Source: Aureococcus anophagefferens
Taxonomy: Eukaryota; Sar; Pelagophyceae; Pelagomonadales; Pelagomonadaceae
DNA: 64,000 bases
NCBI RefSeq assembly: GCF_000186865.1
Contig: NW_008705576.1
Span: 640,145 to 704,144 of the forward strand
Direction of reading: 5' to 3'
Each line of letters begins with the position of its first letter. The first letter of the stretch is position 1. The notes beneath the pieces were generated by a model. That model was not told the origin of the DNA. It saw nothing but the letters and a program-made list of their open reading frames with translations, and searched no databases. The position numbers and the translations under genes were made by a program. Of the stretch, positions 1-9,377 are shown piece by piece.

Positions 1-1
1 C

Positions 2-3000
2 GTCTACTGCCAGTGCGCCGACCACGACCACTGCACGGCGGAGAACTGGCGCAAGTTCCTCCCGGCGGACCCGTCCTACTACGTGCTCCGCGTCGCCGCG
101 GACGGCGGCGACGCCTGCCCGCTCCTGCCGGAGGACCACGCGCGCGTCGAGTCCGGCGACTCGCAGCTCCGGAGGGAGGGCTGCGCGGTGCCCTTCGGCG
201 ACGGCTGCGAGGACGGCCGCTGCGACTCGGAATTGTCCAAGTTGGACGACGGTGCGGAGTCGTGCTACGACCACGGCCTGGAGATCGAGGCGGCCGTCCT
301 GGGCATGGGCGAGCCCTACAGCTCGCCCGCGGTCTTCGCCGAGCTCCCGCGCGTCGACGTCGCCGCCGTCGACCGCGCGGCCAAGGCGTCCCTCGCGCTC
401 GCCCTGGCCTGGCTCGCCGGCGCGCGCGCGGTCTGGGTGCTCCTCCCCTGGGCGGCGGCGGCGGACGACTGCGCGCTCGACCGCTGGACGTACGGCGACG
501 CGACGGAGACGACGGGCGCGTGGGCGGACCTCGTCGGCGTCGCCGGCGCCGGCGGCTGCTACGAGGCCGGCGCCGCGTGGAGCGCCGTCGCCGTCGCCGC
601 CGGCGACGCCGCCTACGACGACGACGCGAGCTGCGCCGCTCTGTGCGACGCGACGGACGGCTGCGACGTCTGGGAGCGCGGCCTCTTCTCCTTCGACGAG
701 TGCTGCGAGCTCAAGGCGGCGCGCGGGTCGCGGCCCGCGGCGACGCGGGGCTGGGCGTCCGCGGGCGCGGCGGCCTGCGCCGACGGCCGCCTCGCGCTCC
801 TCGACGGCCTCGAAGCGAGGACGCCCGGGGACGCGGACGTCGACGACGAGTGCTGGGTGCGGGGCCTGGGCTACGGCGCCGACGCGACGACGCCGGCCTG
901 CGGCGCCGCGGCGCTCCTGGCCGTGGCCGCGCCGGCGGCGACGCTGGACCTGGGCACCGCGCGGGGCTGGTGGGGCGGCGCGGCGCTGGCGACGACGGCC
1001 GACGACGACATGGCCGCGGCGGACTGCCGCGCGTTCTGCGTCGCGACGGCGGGCTGCGGCGGCTGGCGCCTGAAGCGGGGCGCGTGCCTCGCCTACGACG
1101 ACGTCGGCTGCGCGCCGTCCCTCGGCCGCATCTACGACTACGACGCGCCGGACGAGACGGTCTCCGGCGTGCCCGGCTGCGTGTCCGAGGACGACCTCGA
1201 GACGTCGTCGTGGTTCGACGAGTGCGACAGCCCGCGGTGCACGGAACCCGAGGGCGCGGGGCAGCGTCCTGTGGCGGTGACGATTTTCGAGAGATTTCGA
1301 CCGGGAAAACGAAGAGAAATCGTCATCGTGATGCTTGGTAGGCGCGGGATCCTACGTGGGCGACACGTTCCGGCCGGCCAGCGGCTGCTACTTCGCCGTC
1401 GTCGAGCGGCCCGCCGTCGTCGACTGCCTCGAGGGGACGTGGTTCCTCGTCAACGGCGGCTCGAACGCGCTGACGTTCTTCAAGTGGCTCGCGGACCAGG
1501 TGTCGCCGGACCTCGTGAGCATGGGCGACACCTTCGAGTCCGAGGTCATCGACGTCGTCTTCGGCGCGGGCGGCGACGTCGAGTACGTGTTCAAGGGGAG
1601 CCTCTGCTCCTTCGGCCCCGTGAACTGCAACTACGGCGGGTCGCTGTCGCCCGACGCCTGGGATTCGCGGCACCGCACGTCCGTCGCCGCGGCGCTCGCG
1701 GCGCCGGCGTACGTCGCCGGCGGCACGCGGATCACGCTCGTCGTCGCGCAGTTCTACGACCAGACGTCCATGGCGCTCGAGGGCGTCGCCGGCGCGACGG
1801 CCTGGGCCGGTGCGAACTTCGTCTTCTACACGCAGTGCATGATCTGGTACCCCTGCCACCAGCAGGGCTGGTGCTACGCGCCGCGATTGGGGTCGTCGTA
1901 CCTCGAGATCCGCGACGCGTTCGCGCGCGACGTCGACGCCGTCCTGGCCGTCGCGGAGCCCGTCTGCGCCCGGGCGAACGCCCACTGCTTCTTCGCGCCG
2001 GCGGCCTACAACACGCGGGCGTCGGGCGGCGGCCTGCCGGAGATCCTGAAGCCCAAGGTCGACGCGACGGCCTGGGCGCACCTCTGTGTGGAATTCAACC
2101 ACTGGTTTGGGTGGTCCTGACCAGACTTGAGGATTCTCTAGCTCGGTCAAATCGAAGTCGATTCGGCTGATTTTTGGACGGATCGATCGCTCTCGTCGAG
2201 TTCTCGAAGCCCAGCTGAAGAGCTTGTGTCAAAACATTCGAATACGCTCACATTGAAGTCGGGTTGAAGATTTGGTTTCGGCACAGGCGCACCTCATCGA
2301 CTGGACGGGCCTCGTCACGGACTGGATCCCCGAGGAGATCGTCGACGGCCACACGACGCCCTTCCCCCACATCACGGCCTACAACATGATCTGGAACACG
2401 GTCTGCGGCGACCTGCCGGCCGCGGGCTGCCCCGAGTACCTCGTCGCGGACAAATTATGCTTCGACGCGACGAACGGCGAGACGGGCGACTGGGTCATGG
2501 CGTCCGAGGTCGACTACTGCACCTACGCCAGGGTCGACGCCGTGCCCGTGTCCGTGAAGCTCCAGGCGCCGGCGACGGTCGCGGGCGCCGCGGGCCTCGC
2601 GGACTGCCTCTGGAACGCGCTCGGGCTCGGCGAGACCGGCGGCGCCTCCGGCTCCTCGAGCGCCAAGGAACTCTGCAAGCAGAAGAACCGCCTCTTCTGC
2701 GGCGGCGCCGGCGACGGCTGGGCGCTCGCGGGCGTGGGCTTCGGCGTCGCCGCGGCCCTCGCGGCCGCGGCGTTCTTCGCGGCGAAGAGGAAGCCGCCGC
2801 CCCGGCCCGAGGAGATGAAGGACGCCAAGGTCGCGCCCGTGGCCGTCGACGAGGCCAAGGAGGACCCCGCGCCCGCCACGCCCGTCGTCGTCGCGCCCTT
2901 CCGGCTCGAGCGGCTCGAGGGCCTGGGCCAGGGCAGCAAAAGAGAGCGAAATTCCCAACTTCAAAGGCTCCTATCTCGGCCGTTTTCCACTCGTTTTGGC

Positions 3001-5938
3001 TGATTTTTGGACGAGCGATCATCTCTCGGAACGGTCTCGAAGCGCGGATGCTTTTTCCGGAACGCGCACGCGCGGAACACTCACGTTGAAGCGACGTTGA
3101 ATCACCCTTTTGCTGCCCAGGCCTAGGCGGCGCGCGCTACGTCGCGTCGGTCCACATCGTCCTCGGCCACCTCTTCGCCAAGGGCGCCGTCGACGACGTT
3201 TATTTGTACGGCTGGGGCTACACGTGGGTGCCCTTCTTCTTCATGCTCAGCGGCTACGTGCTGGCCCACAGCCGCCTCGCGTCGCGGGACCCGTCCAAGG
3301 TCGAGCGCCCGACGACGTACCTCGCGAAGCGCCTCGCGACGGTCTACCCGGCCTACGCCGTCGGGCTCTTCCTAGCCCTCGGCGTGCGCGTCGCGCGCGG
3401 CGTGGCGCTGCCGGAGACGAAATGGATGCTGTACCAGGCCTTTCTGCTCCAGGCCTTCGACCCGCGCGCGACGGAGCAGGTCTTCCAGTTCCACTCAGGG
3501 CAGGACAAGGGTGATTCAACGTCGCTTCAACGTGAGTGTTCCGCGCGCGCGCGTTCCGAGAAAAGCATCCACGCGTCGAGGCCGTTCCGAGAGATGATCG
3601 CTCGTCCAAAAGTCAGCCGAAACGAGTGGAAAATGGCCGAGCTAGGAGCGCCTTTGAAGTTGGGAATTTCGCACTCTTGTCCTGCCCAGGTTCCACTGCT
3701 GGTTCCTGAGCTGCCTGGTGCCCTACTGGCTCCTCTTCGGGCCCGTCTACGCCAAAGTCCGCAACGCGAGCCTCGAGGCCTGCTTCGCCGCCCTCGTCGT
3801 GTTGAGCCTCATCCCCTGGCTCCTCGTCTTGGTGCCCGAGCTCGCGGACGAGGACAACGAGTGGTACCGGCGCCACGCGGTCGGCGACACGAGCTCCGCG
3901 ACGGATTTGTGGGTCGTCTTCCTCAAGTTCCACCCGCTCTGCTACTTCCACGTGTTTCTGTACGGCGTGGTCCTCGCGCGGCTCCGCGCGAACCTCAAGG
4001 CCGGCGCGGACGGCCCGCTCGCGCGGTTCCTCGGCGCCGTCGCGCGGGGCTCCGCGACGGCGGGCTTCGGCGGCCTGCTCCTCGTCTTCCTCGCGCGGGA
4101 CCTGCGGCCCGCGGCGCACAAGCTGAGCTGCCGCCTGTCGATCCTCATGCCCCTCCCAGGGCAGCAAAAGAGAGCGAACTTCCCAACTTCAAAGGCTCCT
4201 TTCTCGGCCGTTTTCCTACTCGTTTCGGCTGATTTTTGGACGAGCGATCGCCTCTCGGAGCGTGGATGCTTTTTCCGGAACGCGCGCGCGCGGAACACTC
4301 ACGTTGAAGCGACGTTGAATCACCCTTGTGCTGCCCAGGCCCCTCCAGGCCATGATCCTCGTGGGGCTGTCGCCCATCGACGCGGGCCGCGCGGAAGACC
4401 CGGTCGCCGCGGCCTTCGCGAAGCTGCCGGCCTTCTTCGGCGACATCTCCTACCCGCAGTACGTGCTCCAGTTCGTCGCCTACTCCTGCTGGCCCACCGT
4501 CGACGTCGACGTCGTCCCCTTCCTCCTCTACCTCACGGGCGGCTCGGCGCTGTTGGCCTACGGCGTCGTCAAGCCCGCCGCGGCGATCTGGCGCCGCTTC
4601 GCGGCGACGAGGCGGCGCGCGGCGATGCTTTTGGTCGCGCCCCTGGCCGTCGCCGCGGGGCTCGCTGCAGCCGCCGCGGCCTACGACGCCGATAAAGCGA
4701 AATCGTCGTCGTCGTCCGCGGCCGCCGGGGGCAACGGCACGAACGCGACGGTGTGGCTGGCCGCGGAGGCGCTCGACGTGCGCCTCAACTGGACGTCGTC
4801 GACGCGCGGCGCGCTCATCAACCCGAGCCTGCTCCTCGTGGACGGCGACATCGTCCGCGCGGCGCGCGCGCACGCGCTCCGGTCCGAGCGCGGCGAGGGC
4901 GCGTACCGCGTCCCGGGCGAGTCCTTCGTGCGCATCGTCGTCGAGGAGACGGCGTCCTGGAGCTCGGACATCGTCCTGGCCGCGGAGCCCTACGGCGGGA
5001 ACCTGTCCGCGCCGTTCGACGAGTGGCGCCTCTGGGACCTCGACGGGGCCTCGCGACGGGCGCGCCGGCGTCGCTGTCGCGCCCGAGCCTGCTGAGCCAC
5101 CTCGGCGACGGCGCGGCCTGGGGGGCGCTCTGCGAGCCCGTCGCCGCGTTCTACGAGGCCAACAACACGGTCGTGCGCAAGGTCGTCGGCGGCCCCGAGG
5201 ACCCCAAACTCGTCGCGCTCCCGGGCGGCGGCGCCTGGGGCCTCGCGTTCAACTCCTACCCGCCGAAGCACCTCGCGGGCAACTGCGACGGCAAGGCGCG
5301 GGCCGTGTCGCAGATGTACCTCGCGCGGAACGGCGCCGCGCTCGCGAGCGGCGACGACGCGCCGGCCGTGCGCCTCGCCTGCGGCGAGACCGAGGCCGAC
5401 GAGAAGAACTGGATCGCGCACGAACCGGCGTCCCTTTTGACTTCGCGCAACAACGGAAAAAACGCCATCCCTCTAGGCCTTCACGCACAACGACATGCTC
5501 CACTTCGTCTACAGCGTCCAGCCGCACGTCGTCGTCGCCGCGCGGCCCGGCGACGGCGCGTGCGTCGTGCGCCACGAGACGTCGTTCTCGCCCCTCGCGG
5601 CCGTCGCGGGCGAAGTCGCCGTGCGCGGGTCCGCGACGGCGGCGCCCTACGGCGGCAACTACCTCGCGCTGCTCCACACGCTCAGGGACGGCGCCTACGA
5701 GACGCTCGCCTACGAGTTCGCGGGCGCGCCGCCCTTTGGGATCACGCGCGTGTCGCGGCCCATCGAGCTCCAGGGCGGCGGCGCGGCGTTCCCCTCGTCG
5801 CTCCTCTACGCGCAGGGCAAGGTCGTGCTGGCCTACGGCGTCGACGACGCGTCGAGCCGCGCGCTGGTCATGTCCGCCGCCTACCTCGAGGAGCTGTTCG
5901 TCCAGGACGACGCCTGGTGCAACGCGACGGCGAGGTAG
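2..5938 (+). CDS. Mosaic membrane protein: Cys-rich/esterase-like ectodomain + acyltransferase-3 + beta-propeller domain (5' partial)
   Basis: Reading frame is open from base 2, so the 5' end lies outside. Proposed exons: 2-1253, 1342-2075, 2287-2920, 3121-3487, 3690-4148, 4339-5415, 5477-5938; every junction keeps phase. Exons 1-3 encode Cys-rich PAN-like segments (two clusters such as CRAFCVATAGC), then a possible PC-esterase/SGNH-like region (VNGGSN; later IVDGH), then one membrane helix. Exons 3-6 encode about ten hydrophobic helices with acyltransferase-3 signatures (VHIVLGHLF, FFFMLSGYVLA, RLATVYPAY, FHCWFLSCLVPYWLLF). The C-terminal part has NPSLLLVDGDIVRAAR, GPEDPKLV and KNWIAFTHNDMLHFVYS, resembling GH130-like beta-propellers. 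By analogy with CASD1/OafA proteins it may O-acetylate glycans in the secretory pathway (inference). A one-base break near 5,048 (G4 run) disrupts the last third. It could be two genes, but no stop separates the domains before that break. Confidence 0.68.
1254..1341 (+). other. 88-nt GC-AG intron flanked by a 7/8 direct repeat
   Basis: The frame upstream (…TEPEG) continues as GSYVGDTF if bases 1254-1341 are removed. The intron begins with gcgcgggg and is followed by gcgcggga, the same duplicated-8-mer layout as the introners. The interior (ttcgagagatttcgaccg, no family A or B sequence) is unlike either family, so it may be an eroded or third-family insertion. Confidence 0.6.
2076..2286 (+). 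mobile_element. Introner element, family B, copy B1 (sense, GC-AG)
   Basis: 211-nt intron. The left duplication gcgcacct (2076-2083) is repeated exactly at 2287-2294. The element begins CTGTGTGGAA and ends CGGCACAG, a degraded inverted repeat. Splicing GC…AG restores TAWAHLIDWTGL with no residue gained or lost. The internal core gctgatttttggacg is near the middle. Confidence 0.93.
2921..3120 (+). mobile_element. Introner element, family A, copy A1 (sense, GC-AG)
   Basis: 200-nt intron. Left duplication gcctgggc (2921-2928) versus gcctaggc (3121-3128), 7/8. The ends cagggcagcaaaag and cttttgctgcccag are near-perfect inverted repeats. Removal restores LERLEGLGGARYVASVHIV at the start of the acyltransferase domain. 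Confidence 0.94.
3488..3689 (+). mobile_element. Introner element, family A, copy A2 (antisense, GT-AG)
   Basis: 202-nt intron. The duplication gttccact is exact (3488-3495 and 3690-3697). The ends cagggcaggacaag and cttgtcctgcccag are inverted repeats. The body is the reverse complement of A1 and A3 in the same gene, yet splicing restores VFQFHCWFLSC exactly. The 5' GT comes from the duplicated target, the 3' AG from the element. Confidence 0.95.
4149..4338 (+). mobile_element. Introner element, family A, copy A3 (sense, GC-AG)
   Basis: 190-nt intron with an exact duplication gcccctcc (4149-4156, 4339-4346). The body matches A1 with a short internal deletion around 4,257. Removal restores SILMPLQAMILVGLS in an acyltransferase helix. 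Confidence 0.94.
5416..5476 (+). other. Short GC-AG intron, 61 nt
   Basis: Reading frame EKNWI ends at 5415 and AFTHNDMLHF resumes at 5477 after ccctctag. There are no inverted repeats and no clear target duplication, so I treat it as an ordinary spliceosomal intron. Reading through gives the implausible peptide AHEPASLLTSRNNGKN. Confidence 0.6.
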
Positions 5939-6058
5939 CCGGGGGCAAAGACCACCGGGCGTGCGCTGGCCTCTTTTTCTTGCTGACTTCTTTTGTTCAT
6001 AATTTTTCCATCGATAAGGGACGCCATTTGAACCACCGTGACCCGCATGCGCTTACGC

Positions 6059-7045
6059 TCAGGCGGGCACTAGCGATTCCTTTTTCTGCATGGTCCAGTC
6101 GGACTCGGTCTCCTGGCCGAAGAAGACCCGGGAGATGGTGCCGTCGAAGGCGTCGCCGCGGATCGTGCCCCGGAGCGTGTGCTCCTGGACGCCCGAGTAG
6201 ACGCCGCGGCGCGTGAAGCGGCTGAGGCGGAGCGTGATCTCGACCGTCGACGAGACGTCGTCCTCGGCGACGACGGTCCACGCGCCGCCCTCGCCCTTGG
6301 AGGGCAGCACGGCGACGTCGCCGCCCGGCTTGAGGACGCAGAGGGGCTCGCCGTCGGCGGTCTGCCACTCGCCGAGCATCGCGACCCGGCGCTCCGCGGC
6401 GGCGAGCGCCGCGACGCGCTCCGCGGCCGCCTCGGCCGCGAGCCGCTCCTTCTCCGCGGCGCGCGCGGCCTCGAGGGCCGCGAGGCGCTCCTTCTCCGCG
6501 GCGCGCTCGGCCTCGCGGTCCGCGGCCGCCTTGGCGTCGGCCGCGGCCACGGCCTTGGCGTAGGCCCGCTCCGCGACCTGGACGTCGGCCTCGGCCGCGG
6601 CGAGCGCGGCCGCCGCGGCCTCGGCGACGCGCGACTCGGCCTGGAGGGAGCTGACGACCAGGTTCTGCTCGAAGATGGGCGCCTCCTCGGCCTCGTCCGC
6701 GGCGAGCGCCGCGGCGGCCGCGGCCTTGGCCTCGGCGAGCGCGACGAGCGCGGCCTTGGCCTCGGCGAGCGCGGCCTTGGCCTCCTCGACGGCGCGCGTC
6801 TCGGCCTGGAGGGAGCTGATGACCAAGTTCTGCTGGAAGACGGGGGCCGCCGCGGCCTGGTCCGCGGCGAGCGCCGCGGCGGCCTCGGGCGCTGCGATGA
6901 AGCCACCGTCCGGCGAGCCCACGGCCGTCTGCTTCTTCGCGGCGTTGATGGACGCGCCGCGCGCCGGCGCGGCGCGGCGCGTATGCGAGAGGAAGCCGCT
7001 GGCCGCGGCCAGCAGGCCCAGGAGGAGCATGCGTCTGCACATCAT
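6059..7045 (-). CDS. Plastid-targeted coiled-coil protein
   Basis: 328 aa. The N-terminus is a signal peptide followed by an ASGF motif (LLGLLAAASGFLSHTRRAAP), typical of heterokont plastid import. Residues about 55-215 are Ala/Glu/Lys-rich coiled coil containing two related segments, APVFQQNLVISSLQAETR and APIFEQNLVVSSLQAESR, suggesting an internal duplication. The C-terminal 110 residues form a globular beta-rich region (MLGEWQTADGEPLCVLKPGG…RGTIRGDAFDGTISRVFFGQ) reminiscent of small lipocalin-like folds, but I cannot name a family. It is divergent from the GT25 gene, 101 bp away. Function unknown. Confidence 0.75.
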   Translation of the reverse strand: MMCRRMLLLGLLAAASGFLSHTRRAAPARGASINAAKKQTAVGSPDGGFIAAPEAAAALAADQAAAAPVFQQNLVISSLQAETRAVEEAKAALAEAKAALVALAEAKAAAAAALAADEAEEAPIFEQNLVVSSLQAESRVAEAAAAALAAAEADVQVAERAYAKAVAAADAKAAADREAERAAEKERLAALEAARAAEKERLAAEAAAERVAALAAAERRVAMLGEWQTADGEPLCVLKPGGDVAVLPSKGEGGAWTVVAEDDVSSTVEITLRLSRFTRRGVYSGVQEHTLRGTIRGDAFDGTISRVFFGQETESDWTMQKKESLVPA

Positions 7046-7091
7046 TGCGCGCGCGAGCAGGTGTTCTTCATTTGAAGCCCCGTGTGGTCCT

Positions 7092-7099
7092 TGACGTCA
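7092..7099. promoter_or_regulatory. TGACGTCA palindrome in a 101-bp divergent promoter
   Basis: A perfect TGACGTCA lies between the divergent start codons at 7045 (-) and 7147 (+). This is a CRE/bZIP-type site, and the half-site TGACGT is what stramenopile aureochromes recognise. Regulation is inferred from sequence only. Confidence 0.35.
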
Positions 7100-7146
7100 C
7101 CTGAGGCGCTTGAAGCCCACATTGCTGCTGAGCAAGCGGGCTGCCT

Positions 7147-8049
7147 ATGCGCGCGCGCGCGCTGCTATTCCTGCTCTGCCTGCTCGCCCTGGCATCGGCG
7201 CGCATGGGCGGCAAGCGGCGGCCCCGCGCCGCCCTGCCGACGCTCAACGCGACGGAGCAGCAGCGCGTCTTCGAGCGCGCGACGGACGCGGTGCACGTCG
7301 CCGGCGCGGAGCCCTTCGGCTGCCCCGGCGACGCGTTCAACGTGTCCGTCGTCCACCTGCTGCGGGACGCGCCGCGCCTGGAGCGCTTCGTCGGCGCGAT
7401 CCGGAACGCGTCCTACGACGTCCGCTTCGAGGTCTGGCCGGGCTTCGTCGTCGCGGAACGCCGCGACGAGCTCGACCACTACGTGCGGCGCGGCGTCGTC
7501 GACGCGCCCAAGGCGCGGAAGAGCCTGGGCAGCATCGGCGCGGCGCTGGCGCACCTGAGCCTCTGGGAGGCGCTGCTGCGCCGCGGCGCGGCGCTGAGCC
7601 TCGTCTTGGAAGACGACGCGACGTTCGAGCCTCCGACGCGCGCGCGGCTCTGCGCGGTCCTGGCGGCGCTCCGCGGGGGCTTCGACTACGTGAACCTCGC
7701 GGCGCTGCGGCCGCGGGGCGACGCCGTCGCGGGCCTGCCCGGCGTCGCGAGGGTCCGCAAGGAGCTCGTCGGGGAGCCCATGCCGAACGTCGTCATGAGC
7801 GCGTACGCGGTCACGGCCCGGGGCCTCCGGCGGCTGATGGACTGCTTCCTGCGGCGGCGGCCCGACATCTCGGGCTTCCACCAGAGCGGCCTCATCGACC
7901 GCTTCGTCTCCCAGTACTGCTTCTCCCGGGGCCCGCTCCGCGCGTTCGTCGTCGACGCGAAGAACGATACGGGGAGGGTCTTCGGCCACTACAACAAGGG
8001 CGCCCCGTCCGTGCGCAAGGCCATGAACGGCCGCGTACGACGACGATAG
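7147..8049 (+). CDS. Glycosyltransferase family 25-like protein
   Basis: 300 aa with an N-terminal signal peptide (MRARALLFLLCLLALASA). The GT25 layout is visible: NVSVVHLLRDAPRLERF near residue 60, GSIGAALAHLSLWEALLRRG near 120-140, the acidic metal/nucleotide-binding segment SLVLEDDATF near 150, and PMPNVVMSAYAVTARGLRRL near 210. Members transfer galactose or glucose to collagen or lipopolysaccharide in the secretory pathway; the acceptor here cannot be told. It is intron-free and tail-to-tail with the GUCD1-like gene. Confidence 0.85.
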   Translation: MRARALLFLLCLLALASARMGGKRRPRAALPTLNATEQQRVFERATDAVHVAGAEPFGCPGDAFNVSVVHLLRDAPRLERFVGAIRNASYDVRFEVWPGFVVAERRDELDHYVRRGVVDAPKARKSLGSIGAALAHLSLWEALLRRGAALSLVLEDDATFEPPTRARLCAVLAALRGGFDYVNLAALRPRGDAVAGLPGVARVRKELVGEPMPNVVMSAYAVTARGLRRLMDCFLRRRPDISGFHQSGLIDRFVSQYCFSRGPLRAFVVDAKNDTGRVFGHYNKGAPSVRKAMNGRVRRR

Positions 8050-8122
8050 CATCGCGCGAAAATGATCACCCGTTAGTCCTGTCATTGTAGTAGATAAACC
8101 AAGTGGCAAGGATGAAAAAGAG

Positions 8123-9055
8123 TTATCTAATTCCACCAACAGCGAAAGTCCCCGCGCGGCCCGGCGGCGGCTCGTGCGTCCGGGAGAGCGAGTCGACGGC
8201 GACGAGGATGAGGTCCTCGTCCGTGCCGTGGGCCGCGCGCGCGCGGTGGAGGTCCGCCAGGCCGATGGCGTGGTCCTCGCCCGCGGACGCCGGGTCCTTG
8301 TAGAGGACGCGGCCCGCGGCGTCCAAACCCGTGAGCACGATGTAGTGGCCCGTGTAGGAGTAGGGCAACGACGCGATGGCGCGGCCCACGGCCGTGCGCG
8401 AGTAGAGGAAGCGCAGGTCCACGAGCGCGATGACCAGCGCGCGGTGCGTCCCCAGAAGCTCGCCGAGCGCGTCCGACGGCACCGTGCCCTTCCTCAAACA
8501 AATCTCGCCCGCGAAGGCCCGCTCGAAGAGGCCCGCCACGCGCCGCTCGTCCAAGGACAGCTCGCGCTTGTAGAAGGACATGTCCCGGTAGGACGGGTCG
8601 CAGCCCAAGGTTTTCGTCGCGAACACAAACCTAACTCCGAACGCCTTCAGCGCAAAGGCCAGGTCCACGGTCCAGACGCTCCGCGTGCCGCAGGCCGCGT
8701 GCACGCGGTCCCAGGTCGCGTCGTAGCGCGGGAACTCGGCCGCGCTCAGCACCATGAGCACGCACGCGAGGCCGCAGTCCCACGCCATGCGCTGGCGGAC
8801 GTGCGCCACGACGGCCGCCGACGTCTCGGCGAAGGGGCTCGGCGGCCGCCGGTGCCGCGGAAGCGGCGCCTCGTCGTCGAGGCAGAGGAGGCGCCGCAGG
8901 TCGCGCGCGTCGAGGACCTCCAGGGCCTCGGCGACGGGCGTCGGCGTCACTTGGGACGCGTGCTCCGTCGCGCGCTTCTTGCTCGCCGGGCCCGCCATGG
9001 ACCGCAGCCGCGACAGGCCGCGCGACACGACCGACGGACGCTGGCGGTCCGCCAT
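8123..9055 (-). CDS. GUCD1-like protein (guanylylate-cyclase-domain family, C39-peptidase fold)
   Basis: About 310 aa from Met at 9055 (an upstream Met at 9088 is also possible). Family signatures: HVRQRMAWDCGLACVLMVL with the papain-like Cys (residue ~95), WTVDLAFALKAFGVRFVF then TKTLGCDPSYRDMSFY, and the His segment GHYIVLTGLDAAGRVLYKDP. These match PF09778 proteins related to human GUCD1 and plant guanylyl cyclase 1. The fold is that of a bacteriocin-processing Cys peptidase; cyclase activity in the family is disputed. No targeting signal is visible. Confidence 0.85.
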   Translation of the reverse strand: MADRQRPSVVSRGLSRLRSMAGPASKKRATEHASQVTPTPVAEALEVLDARDLRRLLCLDDEAPLPRHRRPPSPFAETSAAVVAHVRQRMAWDCGLACVLMVLSAAEFPRYDATWDRVHAACGTRSVWTVDLAFALKAFGVRFVFATKTLGCDPSYRDMSFYKRELSLDERRVAGLFERAFAGEICLRKGTVPSDALGELLGTHRALVIALVDLRFLYSRTAVGRAIASLPYSYTGHYIVLTGLDAAGRVLYKDPASAGEDHAIGLADLHRARAAHGTDEDLILVAVDSLSRTHEPPPGRAGTFAVGGIR

Positions 9056-9377
9056 TATAGGGTGTCTGCGGCGCGGGCTACGGTGCATCGGTGGGCACGG
9101 CGCAGCGGCTCAGGTGACGGCGCTTGCTTGCGTCGTCGACGCCGCTTCGGAGGCCTCCGGCCTGCGAGGCCTCCTGCGCGCCGGGCGCGCGCGTCGGCCC
9201 TATGCGTCGCCCGTCGCCGCGCTGAGACAACCACACCCCGCACGCGCCCCTTCTCGTTCGAAACACAGGACCGGTGAAGGGTGGGTTATGTGTATACGCG
9301 CGCGCCGCCGCCGCGCGCGCGCCGCGCGGGCGTCCCGGGGCTGCGGGCCCGCGCGCGCGGCGTCCGCGGCGTCCGCT

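Noticed and set aside
2929..3120. Family A copies as protein-coding exons (peptides such as KRERNSQLQRLLSRPFSTRFG)
   Set aside because: The same peptide appears wherever an element is read through, whatever the host gene. Splicing the element out restores known domains, so these peptides are intron read-through.
4620..4760. Gene boundary between the acyltransferase and the beta-propeller region
   Set aside because: A hydrophobic stretch (MLLVAPLAVAAGLAAAAAA) could start a new secreted protein, but the frame is continuous with the acyltransferase and no stop, promoter or intergenic space is visible. Left as one gene with reduced confidence.
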